Origin: Bacillus_CJ salitolerans
Lineage (GTDB): Bacteria; Bacillota; Bacilli; Bacillales; SA4
Assembly: GCF_042680805.1 (NCBI RefSeq)
Contig: NZ_JBHUEM010000016.1
Span: 1-42,658 of the forward strand
DNA: 42,658 nt
Reading direction: 5' to 3'
Shown here one piece after another: positions 34,696 through 42,550 of the stretch. The stretch's first letter is position 1. Every line of letters begins with the position of its first letter. Made by a program: the position numbers and the translations under genes. The notes beneath the pieces were generated by a model. It did not search any database. It worked only from the letters and a program-made list of their open reading frames with translations, and had not been told where the DNA came from.

Positions 34696-34710
34696 TACTA
34701 ACATCGGATG

Positions 34711-34751
34711 GGCTTCTTCCATATACTATCGTAGTAAAAATGGAAGGAGCC
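34711..34751 (+). promoter_or_regulatory. Hairpin that buries the ytaF ribosome binding site
   Basis: GGCTTCTTCCAT (34711-34722) pairs with ATGGAAGGAGCC (34740-34751, one G-T), with a second inner stem TACTA/TAGTA (34724-34728 with 34732-34736) and a 3-nt loop. The right arm contains AAGGAG (34744-34749), the ribosome site of ytaF. No T run follows. Confidence 0.65.
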
Positions 34752-34756
34752 TTAAC

Positions 34757-35392
34757 ATGTTACAATCTCTATCTCTACTCTTACTTGCATTTGCTGTCAG
34801 TCTGGATAGTTTTAGTGTCGGCTTTACTTATGGACTCCGAAAAATGCACTTACCTATTAGGTCTATTATTATCATATCCATCTGTTCAGCCATCACTTTA
34901 ATGGTTGCAATGGGAGTTGGTCATATGATCACGAACTTCCTATCTCCCGTCTGGGCAGAAAAAGTGGGAGGTATTGTACTAGTCTTAATCGGTGCTTGGG
35001 TTCTATACCAATTTTTTAAACCAGAGAAAAAACAAATGGAAACCAATCAGGAAAAAATTCTTGTCAAATTCGAAATTAAATCGTTAGGCCTAGTCATTCA
35101 TATTTTACGAAAGCCTCTGGAAGCTGATTTTGACCGCTCTGGAACCATTACCGGCATAGAAGCCTTTCTATTAGGTGTTGCTTTGTCATTGGATGCATTT
35201 GGAGCGGGAATTGGTGCAGCCTTGTTGGGATATTCACCTATTTTTATGGCAATCACAGTTGCGTTCATGAGCTCGCTTTTTTTATCGGTTGGACTGAAAA
35301 GTGGACAATTATGCTCAAACCATGAATGGATGCAAAAATGTTCTTTCTTACCGGGGGTATTACTAATCATCATAGGAATTATAAAAATATAG
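34757..35392 (+). CDS. ytaF: Sporulation membrane protein YtaF (MntP-like)
   Basis: Membrane protein of 211 residues, about six hydrophobic segments. It shows an internal duplication: SLDSFSVGFTYG near residue 15 and SLDAFGAGIGAAL near residue 143, each with a conserved Asp within the helix. This is the layout of the MntP family of manganese exporters; YtaF itself is annotated as a sporulation membrane protein and its substrate is not proven. ATG is seven bases after AAGGAG. coaE starts nine bases after its stop, so they are cotranscribed. Confidence 0.88.
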   Translation: MLQSLSLLLLAFAVSLDSFSVGFTYGLRKMHLPIRSIIIISICSAITLMVAMGVGHMITNFLSPVWAEKVGGIVLVLIGAWVLYQFFKPEKKQMETNQEKILVKFEIKSLGLVIHILRKPLEADFDRSGTITGIEAFLLGVALSLDAFGAGIGAALLGYSPIFMAITVAFMSSLFLSVGLKSGQLCSNHEWMQKCSFLPGVLLIIIGIIKI

Positions 35393-35401
35393 GGGGTACG
35401 C

Positions 35402-36004
35402 ATGAGTAGTGTAATCATAGGATTAACAGGCGGTATTGCGAGTGGGAAAAGCACGGTATCATCTATGTTTAAGAATATGGAGATACCTGTAGTAGATGCA
35501 GATATTATTGCAAGACAGGTCGTAGAACCTAGTGAGAAAGCCTATCTGGAGATTATCCAAACGTTTGGTGAGGGCATTCTACGTGAAGACAAAACAATTA
35601 ATCGCGATGCACTAGGGGCCATCGTTTTTAATAACAAGGAAAAGCGAGAGAAGTTGAACAGTATTGTTCATCCGGCGGTTCGAAATAGAATGATCGAACA
35701 AAAGAGTGATTACATACAACAAGGAAAAAAAGCTGTTGTATTAGATATTCCTCTTTTGTTCGAGAGTAAGCTTACTCATTTAGTTGATAAAACGATTCTT
35801 GTCTATGTCGATCCTGACGTACAACTCGAACGTTTAGTAATTAGAAATCAATATACAGAAGCAGAAGCTGTTGCTCGAGTAAATTCTCAAATGCCATTGT
35901 CAGAGAAAAAGCCATTGGCAGATGTAATCATTAATAACAACGGAACTATTGAAGAAACAAAACAACAATTAATCAACATACTTCGTAGTTGGGACATACT
36001 TTAA
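35402..36004 (+). CDS. coaE: Dephospho-CoA kinase CoaE
   Basis: P-loop kinase of 200 residues; Walker A is GGIASGKST at residues 10-18, followed by the CoaE signature VVDADIIARQVVEP, VLDIPLLFESKL and the lid region RLVIRNQYTEAEAVARVNSQ. It phosphorylates dephospho-CoA at the 3'-OH of ribose, the last step of CoA synthesis. The start is ATG behind AGGGGG. Its stop codon overlaps the stop of the convergent gene; the terminator is inside that gene's end. Confidence 0.96.
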   Translation: MSSVIIGLTGGIASGKSTVSSMFKNMEIPVVDADIIARQVVEPSEKAYLEIIQTFGEGILREDKTINRDALGAIVFNNKEKREKLNSIVHPAVRNRMIEQKSDYIQQGKKAVVLDIPLLFESKLTHLVDKTILVYVDPDVQLERLVIRNQYTEAEAVARVNSQMPLSEKKPLADVIINNNGTIEETKQQLINILRSWDIL

Positions 36005-36966
36005 ACTTGCTTATTAGCAGGTTTTTTTTTGTAAAAGTTATAGACTGTCATAAGATTGCGATTGATTCCATTTACGCCTCTCCAGCTTGAATATTCCTTT
36101 AATGTCGTATAGCTTGACATAAGTTCTTCAACTGACTGGTCAAGAAGATGAGCCTCTTTTACAGAATGTATTATATGAGTGATGTAGTTCATCAACGTGG
36201 TACACGAATCAAGTGTAGAAATGCCACCATGACCTGGAATTACTATGTCTATATCCATTTGTCTTACTTGATTCAATATGTATAAAAAATCTTCTGGATG
36301 ATGAATGGGTAAATGGAGGCATTCAGTCACGAGATCCCCCATGAATGCAATTTTTTCGTTTGGAATATACAAGAAACTATCACTAGGTGTGTGACCGCCT
36401 CCATAACAGTGTAATTCTACCGACCGCATAGAACCGTGAATCATTAGATGCTTCTCAAATGTAAATGAAGGTAATACCATTTCTAAGTTTGGAATACTTT
36501 CTAATACCTTGTTCATTTCCATATACTGATTCTGTAAGCTTATTGTGATATTAGGATCGGTTGACCGCATTATATCTCTTTCGAGAGTTTGAAGGTATTT
36601 CTTCATTTCATCCTGTTCTTGCTCAATACTATGTAGCACATTTTGTTCTTTTGAAAGCTGCCGAGTCAATGATGTAGAAATGATAATACAATCCTTAAAT
36701 ACTTGGTTCCCGAATACGTGATCACCATGATAATGACTATTTATGACATACATTACTTCCTTATTGGTTACTCGTTCAGCCAGTACGCGTAATTCAAGGG
36801 CAGCCTTTGGAGTAGAAAATGCATCAAACACAAGTAGTTCATTTCCTAAGTCAATAAACCCAGCATTACTCCATGCACCTACCCCATCCTTTGCAATGGC
36901 AGCATAAATACCTGTAGAAAGAGTATGTAGTAGAAAGTACTCAGTTTCAATTATATCTTTTGTCAT
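36001..36966 (-). CDS. Metallo-beta-lactamase-fold hydrolase, substrate unknown
   Basis: Protein of 321 residues with no signal peptide. The metal motif is HYHGDH in NSHYHGDHVFGN (near residue 80), followed by the later ligands in GGGHTPSDS (His), MGDLV (Asp) and IPGHGG (His), so a two-metal site looks complete. A charged helical insert (about 105-150) and a long C-terminal helix set surround it. Family members include hydrolases of lactones, thioesters and glutathione adducts; I cannot choose. It stands alone on the minus strand between coaE and gapB, its stop overlapping the coaE stop. Start ATG behind AAGGGGG on the minus strand. Confidence 0.82.
   Translation of the reverse strand: MTKDIIETEYFLLHTLSTGIYAAIAKDGVGAWSNAGFIDLGNELLVFDAFSTPKAALELRVLAERVTNKEVMYVINSHYHGDHVFGNQVFKDCIIISTSLTRQLSKEQNVLHSIEQEQDEMKKYLQTLERDIMRSTDPNITISLQNQYMEMNKVLESIPNLEMVLPSFTFEKHLMIHGSMRSVELHCYGGGHTPSDSFLYIPNEKIAFMGDLVTECLHLPIHHPEDFLYILNQVRQMDIDIVIPGHGGISTLDSCTTLMNYITHIIHSVKEAHLLDQSVEELMSSYTTLKEYSSWRGVNGINRNLMTVYNFYKKKPANKQV
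36005..36030 (+). terminator. Terminator after coaE
   Basis: A 7-bp stem (36005-36011 with 36016-36022, one G-T), 4-nt loop and nine T. On the other strand it codes for the last residues of the convergent gene. Confidence 0.8.
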
Positions 36967-37097
36967 GTAAATCCCCCTTCATATTTTGAGACTATTCTTC
37001 GTGTGTTATTGAAAATCCTCTCATTCGTATGATAAATATTTAGTTTTCAAATTTGACACATTTATTCAACATGAGATTCTTTTACACAAAAAAAATA

Positions 37098-37126
37098 ATC
37101 ACAATGTAACCGTTTTATGTTATACT
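37098..37126 (+). promoter_or_regulatory. gapB promoter with CcpN box over the -10
   Basis: TATACT at 37121-37126 is the likely -10 box, with a weak -35 (ATCACA, 37098-37103) 17 bases before. TATGTTATACT (37116-37126) fits the CcpN box TRTGHYATAYW at every position and covers the -10. Confidence 0.7.
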
Positions 37127-37148
37127 AATTACAAGAGATGCAACAAAC

Positions 37149-37159
37149 AGTATAACATA
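37149..37159 (-). promoter_or_regulatory. Second CcpN box, inverted
   Basis: AGTATAACATA is the exact reverse complement of the first box, 22 bases downstream of it and just before the gapB ribosome site. Two boxes are in keeping with CcpN control of gapB in B. subtilis. Confidence 0.65.
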
Positions 37160-37177
37160 TATGGAGGAGACAGAGAC

Positions 37178-38212
37178 ATGAGAGGAAGAATAGCGATTAA
37201 TGGGTTTGGCCGTATTGGAAGAATGGTATTTCGTAATGCAATCCAAGAGGACCAATTAGAAATCGTTGCGATAAATGCGAGTTATCCTGCAGAAACATTA
37301 GCACATTTAATAAAATATGATACTGTCCATGGAAAGTTTGATGGAGAAGTGATACCTCATGGTGATTCTCTTATTGTAAATGGAAAACGTGTAAAGCTTC
37401 TAAGCTCTAGAGATCCATTAGAGTTACCTTGGAAAGAGTTAAATATCGATATCGTAATAGAGGCGACTGGTAAATTTAATTCAAAAGAAAAAGCGATGCT
37501 ACATGTTCAAGCTGGAGCAAAGCGAGTAATATTAACAGCACCAGGTAAGGAAGAAGATGTTACGATTGTTATGGGTGTAAATGAAGAAACATTAGATATT
37601 CAAAACCATATCGTCATTTCAAATGCCTCATGTACGACTAACTGTTTAGCACCTGTTGCTAAAGTACTTGAAGAGCAGTTTGGTATTGAGAATGGACTTA
37701 TGACAACTGTCCACTCCTATACAAATGATCAAAAGAATTTAGATAATCCACATAAGGATTTACGCCGTGCTAGAGCTTGTGCACAATCAATTATTCCTAC
37801 AACGACTGGAGCTGCAAAAGCACTGGCAAAAGTGTTACCAAACCTACAGGGGAAATTACACGGTATGGCTCTTCGTGTACCTACACCAAATGTATCGCTA
37901 GTTGATTTAGTGGTAGATGTAAAGAAAGATGTTACAGTTGAGGAAGTAAATCAAGCTTTTATGACAGCTTCAAAAGGATCTTTATATGGCGTACTTGATA
38001 TTACGGATGAGCCATTAGTTTCGATTGATTTCAACACAAATTCACATTCAGCAATCGTAGATGGTTTATCTACAATGGTGATGGGGAATAGAAAAATTAA
38101 GGTGCTTGCTTGGTACGATAATGAATGGGGTTATTCAACAAGAGTAGTTGATTTAACAAAGTTTGTTTCATCTCAACTTAAAGAGATGAAAGAAGAGGTT
38201 TCTACAATGTAA
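37178..38212 (+). CDS. gapB: Glyceraldehyde-3-phosphate dehydrogenase GapB (gluconeogenic)
   Basis: Protein of 344 residues. NAD(P) loop NGFGRIGR at 8-15, catalytic C152 in SNASCTTNC and H in TTVHSYTNDQ. At the end of the second strand it has INASYPAET, without the Asp that gives NAD preference in glycolytic GapA, so it should use NADP and run in the gluconeogenic direction. Sequence pattern (HLIKYDTVHGKFD, NLDNPHKDLRRARA) is that of Bacillus GapB. Two CcpN boxes lie at its promoter, matching repression by glucose. The start is ATG behind GGAGGAG. Confidence 0.96.
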   Translation: MRGRIAINGFGRIGRMVFRNAIQEDQLEIVAINASYPAETLAHLIKYDTVHGKFDGEVIPHGDSLIVNGKRVKLLSSRDPLELPWKELNIDIVIEATGKFNSKEKAMLHVQAGAKRVILTAPGKEEDVTIVMGVNEETLDIQNHIVISNASCTTNCLAPVAKVLEEQFGIENGLMTTVHSYTNDQKNLDNPHKDLRRARACAQSIIPTTTGAAKALAKVLPNLQGKLHGMALRVPTPNVSLVDLVVDVKKDVTVEEVNQAFMTASKGSLYGVLDITDEPLVSIDFNTNSHSAIVDGLSTMVMGNRKIKVLAWYDNEWGYSTRVVDLTKFVSSQLKEMKEEVSTM

Positions 38213-38222
38213 TAGTAAGGAA

Positions 38223-38253
38223 AAAGCACCTGTTTAAAGGTGCTTTATTCTTT
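38223..38253 (+). terminator. Terminator after gapB
   Basis: A perfect 9-bp stem (38223-38231 with 38238-38246) followed by a T-rich tract. Confidence 0.85.
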
Positions 38254-38401
38254 TACTTCAAAAATTCGAAAATATATTGGACAAGCGTTAAATGGATATT
38301 TTAGCTGATTAAGCAAATGGTAAAAGGGTGTGTTTCCTTCCGTCATAAAAAAAACAATTCATGTTTTGCGTTTGAATGGATAAAAAAATCAAATTCTTAT
38401 G

Positions 38402-38430
38402 TTGCAAAAATGAAATAAACAAAGTATACT
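38402..38430 (+). promoter_or_regulatory. Sigma-A promoter of speD
   Basis: TTGCAA (38402-38407) and TATACT (38425-38430) with 17 bases between. It predicts a leader of about 140 nt. Confidence 0.75.
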
Positions 38431-38436
38431 ATGATT

Positions 38437-38577
38437 CGTGAACTTCTTATAAAAGCTTCGGTTTAGGTTGCTACTTAAAGGGTTAGGACCTCTTTGGACT
38501 AACTTTCCCCCGTGGTAGTTTACGTGCCATTCGCTAAAGAATTCATGTACACCTAAATTTGTAAAGGGGGAGTAATA
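38437..38577 (+). ncRNA. Structured leader of speD, possible cis-regulatory RNA
   Basis: Three helices can be drawn: P1, 38464-38474 with 38512-38522 (11 pairs, five G-T); P2 inside it, GTTAG 38482-38486 with CTAAC 38499-38503; P3, TACGTG 38521-38526 with CATGTA near 38544-38549, closed by ATTC/GAAT and a 6-nt loop. TCCCCC at 38506-38511, inside P1, is complementary to the ribosome site GGGGGA (38566-38571), so an alternative fold could shut translation. No intrinsic terminator is seen. The rest of the 38254-38401 gap shows nothing definite. Confidence 0.5.
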
Positions 38578-38958
38578 ATGGAAACAATGGGTCGTCACGT
38601 GATCTCAGAATTATGGGGTTGTGATTTTGACAAGTTGAATGACATTAATTACATTGAAGAAACTTTTGTTAATGCTGCATTAAAATCTGGTGCTGAAATT
38701 CGTGAGGTTGCCTTCCACAAGTTTGCTCCACAAGGAGTAAGTGGCGTTGTCATTATATCAGAATCTCATTTAACGATTCACAGCTTTCCAGAGCATGGCT
38801 ATGCAAGTATTGATGTCTATACTTGTGGTCATCTAGATCCAAATATTGCAGCAGACTTTATTGCTGAGGCTCTTGGTGCTCAAACACGTGAAAATATTGA
38901 ACTTCCACGTGGTATGGGTCCAGTACAAGTAAAGCAAGCTAAAGTGAAGGCACTTTAA
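38578..38958 (+). CDS. speD: S-adenosylmethionine decarboxylase proenzyme SpeD
   Basis: Class 1B bacterial SpeD of 126 residues, the B. subtilis length. The proenzyme cuts itself between E62 and S63 to make the pyruvoyl group; H68 and C83, needed for processing and catalysis, are present (ESHLTIHSF and YTCGHLD). It makes decarboxylated AdoMet, the aminopropyl donor for spermidine. The start is ATG, six bases after GGGGGA. It has its own promoter and leader and is followed by a terminator. Confidence 0.97.
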   Translation: METMGRHVISELWGCDFDKLNDINYIEETFVNAALKSGAEIREVAFHKFAPQGVSGVVIISESHLTIHSFPEHGYASIDVYTCGHLDPNIAADFIAEALGAQTRENIELPRGMGPVQVKQAKVKAL

Positions 38959-38986
38959 AATTCAACTGAAAATTGTAAACAACAAG

Positions 38987-39018
38987 AAGAGGTGTATATA
39001 TTGCACCTCTTTTTTTAA
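38987..39018 (+). terminator. Terminator after speD
   Basis: Stem AAGAGGTG with CACCTCTT (from 38987 and to about 39011) and a run of seven T. Confidence 0.85.
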
Positions 39019-39153
39019 CTTATATTTTTAGGATTATGGAGAGCCCGTGAGCTTTCCAATTAGATTGGTTAGCGTCTTATTGATAAAAGGAATATATTCG
39101 CCTGTGTCTTAAGTCTTGTTGCTTTCTATAACACGATTGAAAGGAAAAAATCG

Positions 39154-39531
39154 ATGAACCTAAGTACAATACGACATTATTTATCAAGCCATTGTGAAAC
39201 CTCAGATAAGCACGAGTCTGAAATGTTGCGAACACATTATTATAAAAGTACAAATGGTAAAGCTTTGAAAGTTTTACAGTCAGTGATTGAAACGATTCAA
39301 GGTTATAAGATTACTTCAGTTTCAGAAGAGCATGGTGAAATAAGTGTTGAAATCTCCGCACCTAAAAAAGGTTTTTTAGTTATTTCAGTTATTCAAGTGA
39401 GACCAATGGAGACAGCTATTGATTTTTCTGTCACGTATGAAGGATTTTTTGGTATAGGTTTTTGTCAAAAAGTTGTCTCTACTTTATATGAAAAACTCGA
39501 TAAAGAACTCCAAGTGATTGGTAACGGATAG
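39154..39531 (+). CDS. Conserved-looking cytosolic protein, unknown
   Basis: Soluble protein of 125 residues with no membrane segment or signal. It starts with a helical part with three His and a Cys (about 7-30), then a mixed alpha/beta domain (about 36-120) with the pattern helix, strand (EHGEISVEIS), strand (KGFLVISVIQV), strand (AIDFSVTYEG) and a final helix; it might be a small beta-sheet/helix ligand-binding fold. I recall similar Bacillus proteins listed only as 'cytosolic protein'. It is flanked by speD and nrdR and has its own ribosome site AAAGGA. Confidence 0.6.
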   Translation: MNLSTIRHYLSSHCETSDKHESEMLRTHYYKSTNGKALKVLQSVIETIQGYKITSVSEEHGEISVEISAPKKGFLVISVIQVRPMETAIDFSVTYEGFFGIGFCQKVVSTLYEKLDKELQVIGNG

Positions 39532-39551
39532 TAAAATAGATGGTTTAGTAC

Positions 39552-39580
39552 TTGTCTAATAGGTCTGTATACAATAAGAT
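39552..39580 (+). promoter_or_regulatory. Candidate promoter of nrdR-dnaB-dnaI
   Basis: TTGTCT (39552-39557) and TAAGAT (39575-39580), 17 bases apart. A perfect TATAAT also occurs at 39610-39615 but has no good -35 box. Confidence 0.4.
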
Positions 39581-39653
39581 TAATAGTAGAAACAAATGCA
39601 ATGATTCACTATAATATTAGCATCTGCTGCTATTTTCCTTTGGAGTTGATTTT

Positions 39654-40112
39654 ATGAAATGTCCAAGTTGCTATCATAATGGAACAAGGGTGTTAGATTC
39701 TAGACCTGTTGATGAAGGCAAATCCATAAGAAGAAGAAGAGAATGTGAAGAATGCCTATACCGTTTTACAACGTTTGAGAAGGTGGAAGAACTTCCGTTA
39801 ATTGTTGTCAAAAAGGAAGGAACACGCGAAGAATTTAGCCGTGAAAAAATCCTGAGAGGTTTGATCAAAGCGTGTGAAAAAAGACCTGTGTCACTAAGTC
39901 AATTAGAAGAAATTACTCAAGAGGTGGAGATAGAACTTCGAAACCAAGGAGTTTCTGAGGTTAAGAGTGATATTGTTGGTGAGATGGTAATGGATCGACT
40001 TGCTTTAGTGGATGATGTAGCATACGTTCGTTTTGCATCCGTTTATAGACAATTTAAAGATATCACGGTCTTTATAGAAGAATTAAAGGACTTGCTAAAA
40101 ACAAGAAAGTAA
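39654..40112 (+). CDS. nrdR: Transcriptional repressor NrdR
   Basis: Protein of 152 residues. Zinc ribbon with C3, C6, C31 and C34, the basic DNA-binding stretch SIRRRRECE, then an ATP-cone domain (about 48-138, starting VVKKEGTREEFSREKILRGL). It represses ribonucleotide reductase genes when (d)ATP is bound. Known as YtcG in B. subtilis, in the same place before dnaB. The start is ATG behind a modest TTTGGAG site. Confidence 0.97.
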   Translation: MKCPSCYHNGTRVLDSRPVDEGKSIRRRRECEECLYRFTTFEKVEELPLIVVKKEGTREEFSREKILRGLIKACEKRPVSLSQLEEITQEVEIELRNQGVSEVKSDIVGEMVMDRLALVDDVAYVRFASVYRQFKDITVFIEELKDLLKTRK

Positions 40113-40121
40113 TGAAGAATT

Positions 40122-40153
40122 GAGCTTAGGCATTCGTGCTAAAAGCTCTTTTT
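40122..40153 (+). terminator. Terminator or attenuator between nrdR and dnaB
   Basis: GAGCTT (40122-40127) pairs with AAGCTC (40143-40148), with an inner GCA-TTCG-TGC, followed by five T. It overlaps the longer possible start of dnaB, supporting ATG 40174. Confidence 0.7.
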
Positions 40154-40173
40154 CCATAAGAAAGGATAAATCT

Positions 40174-41541
40174 ATGCAATCATGGAAAGAAGTATTACCT
40201 GTTGATCAATATTTGGTTAAAACAGACACAGTATTACATGATTTTGATCGGAGATTTTTGAGTCTCGTTTATCAACCTCTAATTGGGCCGCTTAGCTTTT
40301 CGTTATATATGTTGCTGTGGAGTGAACTTGAAGCCTATAAATATTGGGGTTCTCCTTCTACCCACAAAAGTATAATGGAGTCAATGCGAACAAATTTAGA
40401 TAATATTTTAGTTGCTCGATATAAATTAGAAGGAATTGGTTTACTGAAAACCTATGTTCAAAAAACAACCGACGTTCGAAATTTTATTTACGATCTCCAG
40501 CCTCCTTTATCTCCCGCCATATTTTTTAGTTCTGAATTTCCTTATAGTATATTTTTGAAAAATGAAGTTGGAGAGTTTAGATTTAATAAATTAAAATCTT
40601 TATTTGTAACGAAAGCAGTAAATCAAAACGATTTTCAAAATATCTCGAAATCCTTCTCAGATATTTTTGAGACGACACGAAACCAATCTCAATATATGAA
40701 TGGAAGTCTCGAGGAGGATCATCAAGAATTTATTCATAGAGAAGAGAAAGGAATGGAGAAAATCGATGTCGGAACATTAGAATTCGATTTTGATCAATTT
40801 ATCTATGGATTATCTAAAAACTTTGTACCAAGGCATTTGATTACAGATGAAGTCGAAAAGAGAATAAAGCTACTTGCATATGTGTACGGATTTTCACCAC
40901 TGGATATGCAAAAAGTTGTGTTAGATGCAACCAGTTCTGATGAAGAGGAGATTGATTTAGAGGTACTTTCACAGAAGGCGAAAGTTTACTATGATATAGA
41001 GAATTATGGAAGGATTCCGTCTCTCTCCTATAAAATACAGCCATTAGATCTTCAAACGATGAGATACCGGGAACCAAAGACTGAAGAAGAGAAGCGTATT
41101 CTCCATTTTGAAACAACATCACCGAAGGATTTCCTTAGTGAGCTCGCAGGAGGAGCTATGCCAACTGGAAGTGACCTATCATTAGTCGAGAGTATTATGG
41201 AAAATCAAAAATTAGAACCAGGTGTAGTCAACGTACTTCTGTACTATGTAGTTGTTCATAAAAAGATGAACTTAAATAGAAATTATATGACAACGACAGC
41301 AAGCAATTGGGCTAGATTAAAGGTTCGAACCGTTAAAGAGGCACTAGATCAAATCGCTGAATTCGAAAAGAATGTTATTGAATACAAGGAAAAAGAAACG
41401 AAGAGTAAGAATAACCAAAATACCGGGTTAAGAAAGCCGATTCGGAAAGAAATTCTCCCTGAATGGATGACTGACCCAGAGTATATTGAAAAACGAAAAC
41501 AACAATTGTTGAATAAGACTAACACAAACGAGGATAAGTGA
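40174..41541 (+). CDS. dnaB: Replication initiation and membrane attachment protein DnaB
   Basis: Protein of 455 residues (B. subtilis DnaB, 472). N-terminal DDBH1 domain (about 1-115, with EVLPVDQYLVKT and YQPLIGPLSFSLYMLLWSELE), a variable linker, and the C-terminal DDBH2 domain (about 320-400, with LSLVESIMENQKLEPGVVNVLLYYVV), then a basic tail. It is the Firmicutes helicase co-loader, not the DnaB helicase, acting with DnaD and DnaI at oriC and restart sites. ATG 40174 follows AAAGGA by seven bases; the upstream extension to 40120 crosses a terminator and is rejected. Confidence 0.93.
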   Translation: MQSWKEVLPVDQYLVKTDTVLHDFDRRFLSLVYQPLIGPLSFSLYMLLWSELEAYKYWGSPSTHKSIMESMRTNLDNILVARYKLEGIGLLKTYVQKTTDVRNFIYDLQPPLSPAIFFSSEFPYSIFLKNEVGEFRFNKLKSLFVTKAVNQNDFQNISKSFSDIFETTRNQSQYMNGSLEEDHQEFIHREEKGMEKIDVGTLEFDFDQFIYGLSKNFVPRHLITDEVEKRIKLLAYVYGFSPLDMQKVVLDATSSDEEEIDLEVLSQKAKVYYDIENYGRIPSLSYKIQPLDLQTMRYREPKTEEEKRILHFETTSPKDFLSELAGGAMPTGSDLSLVESIMENQKLEPGVVNVLLYYVVVHKKMNLNRNYMTTTASNWARLKVRTVKEALDQIAEFEKNVIEYKEKETKSKNNQNTGLRKPIRKEILPEWMTDPEYIEKRKQQLLNKTNTNEDK

Positions 41542-41585
41542 GTTTTGACTAAGTATAAACGTCGTGTTTAAAGGGGGAATCACCC

Positions 41586-42524
41586 GTGAAATCCATTAAT
41601 GATACGTTAAAGGGTATGTCTTACCCAAAAAAAATGGAAGCCGAGTATGAAAAGTTTAAAGATATTGTGCTGCAGGACCCAGACGTAAAGCAATTTTTAG
41701 AACAAAATCGAGCCTTTTTAAATCGGAAAATTTTTGATCAAGGATTATTAAAGTTGTTCGAATTCACAACTCAAAGTAAACAGTGTGAGAAATGTACGGG
41801 ATTAAAAGAGTGTGTCAATATGATTCAAGGCTATACTCCCCAGCTTACCTTGAAAAATAAGCAAATAATTGATCTGGATTATATCCGTTGTCCGAAAAAA
41901 GTACTAGCAGATATGCAAAAGGATAAAGAAAAAAAGGTGAAATCTGTTTATATTCCGTCAGAGTTGTTAAATGCTTCCTTTTTAGAGATTTATGAAGATG
42001 ATCAATGGAGATATAAAATTAAGCAGCAAATATGGTCTTTCCTAAAAAGCTACGGAGTTGAAAAGAAATTAAAAGGCTTTTATGTGCATGGAGGCTTTGG
42101 AGTTGGAAAAACATATATTCTTTGTGCAATAGCCAATGAGCTAGCCGATAAAGGTGTTTCGTCCATGATTGTATATTTTCCAGAATTTATAAGAGAATTA
42201 AAGAGTGTCATGAACAATGAAATAGCTTTCAACGAGAAACTGGATGCTGCTAAAAATACACCCATCTTAATGTTAGACGACATTGGAGCAGAATCTATGA
42301 CAAGCTGGATGAGAGATGAAATCCTAGGTCCAATCCTGCAACATAGAATGCTAGACTACCTGCCAACTTTCTTCACTTCAAACCTAAATTTAACTGAGCT
42401 TCTGCGCCACTATACGTATTCACAAAAAGGTGAGGAAGAAGGAATTAAAGCTCAAAGAATATTAGAAAGAATAAAGTATTTAACGAATGAAATTGAACTT
42501 GTTGACGTAAATAGAAGGAACTAA
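41586..42524 (+). CDS. dnaI: Helicase loader DnaI
   Basis: AAA+ ATPase of 312 residues (B. subtilis, 311). The N-terminal domain (about 1-105) has zinc-binding cysteines (CEKCTGLKEC); the AAA+ domain (about 130-310) has Walker A GGFGVGKT at 169-176, Walker B MLDDIG, the motif AESMTSWMRDE and sensor-1 region TFFTSN. It loads the replicative helicase with DnaB and DnaD. The start is GTG behind AAAGGGGGA, 44 bases after dnaB. A terminator follows. Confidence 0.96.
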   Translation: MKSINDTLKGMSYPKKMEAEYEKFKDIVLQDPDVKQFLEQNRAFLNRKIFDQGLLKLFEFTTQSKQCEKCTGLKECVNMIQGYTPQLTLKNKQIIDLDYIRCPKKVLADMQKDKEKKVKSVYIPSELLNASFLEIYEDDQWRYKIKQQIWSFLKSYGVEKKLKGFYVHGGFGVGKTYILCAIANELADKGVSSMIVYFPEFIRELKSVMNNEIAFNEKLDAAKNTPILMLDDIGAESMTSWMRDEILGPILQHRMLDYLPTFFTSNLNLTELLRHYTYSQKGEEEGIKAQRILERIKYLTNEIELVDVNRRN

Positions 42525-42550
42525 AAAAGAGCCATAATGGCTCTTTTTTT
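42523..42550 (+). terminator. Terminator after dnaI
   Basis: A perfect 12-bp stem (42523-42534 with 42538-42549), 3-nt loop, with A and T runs at the ends; it can act in both directions. The last 108 bases of the window contain no gene that I can see. Confidence 0.9.
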
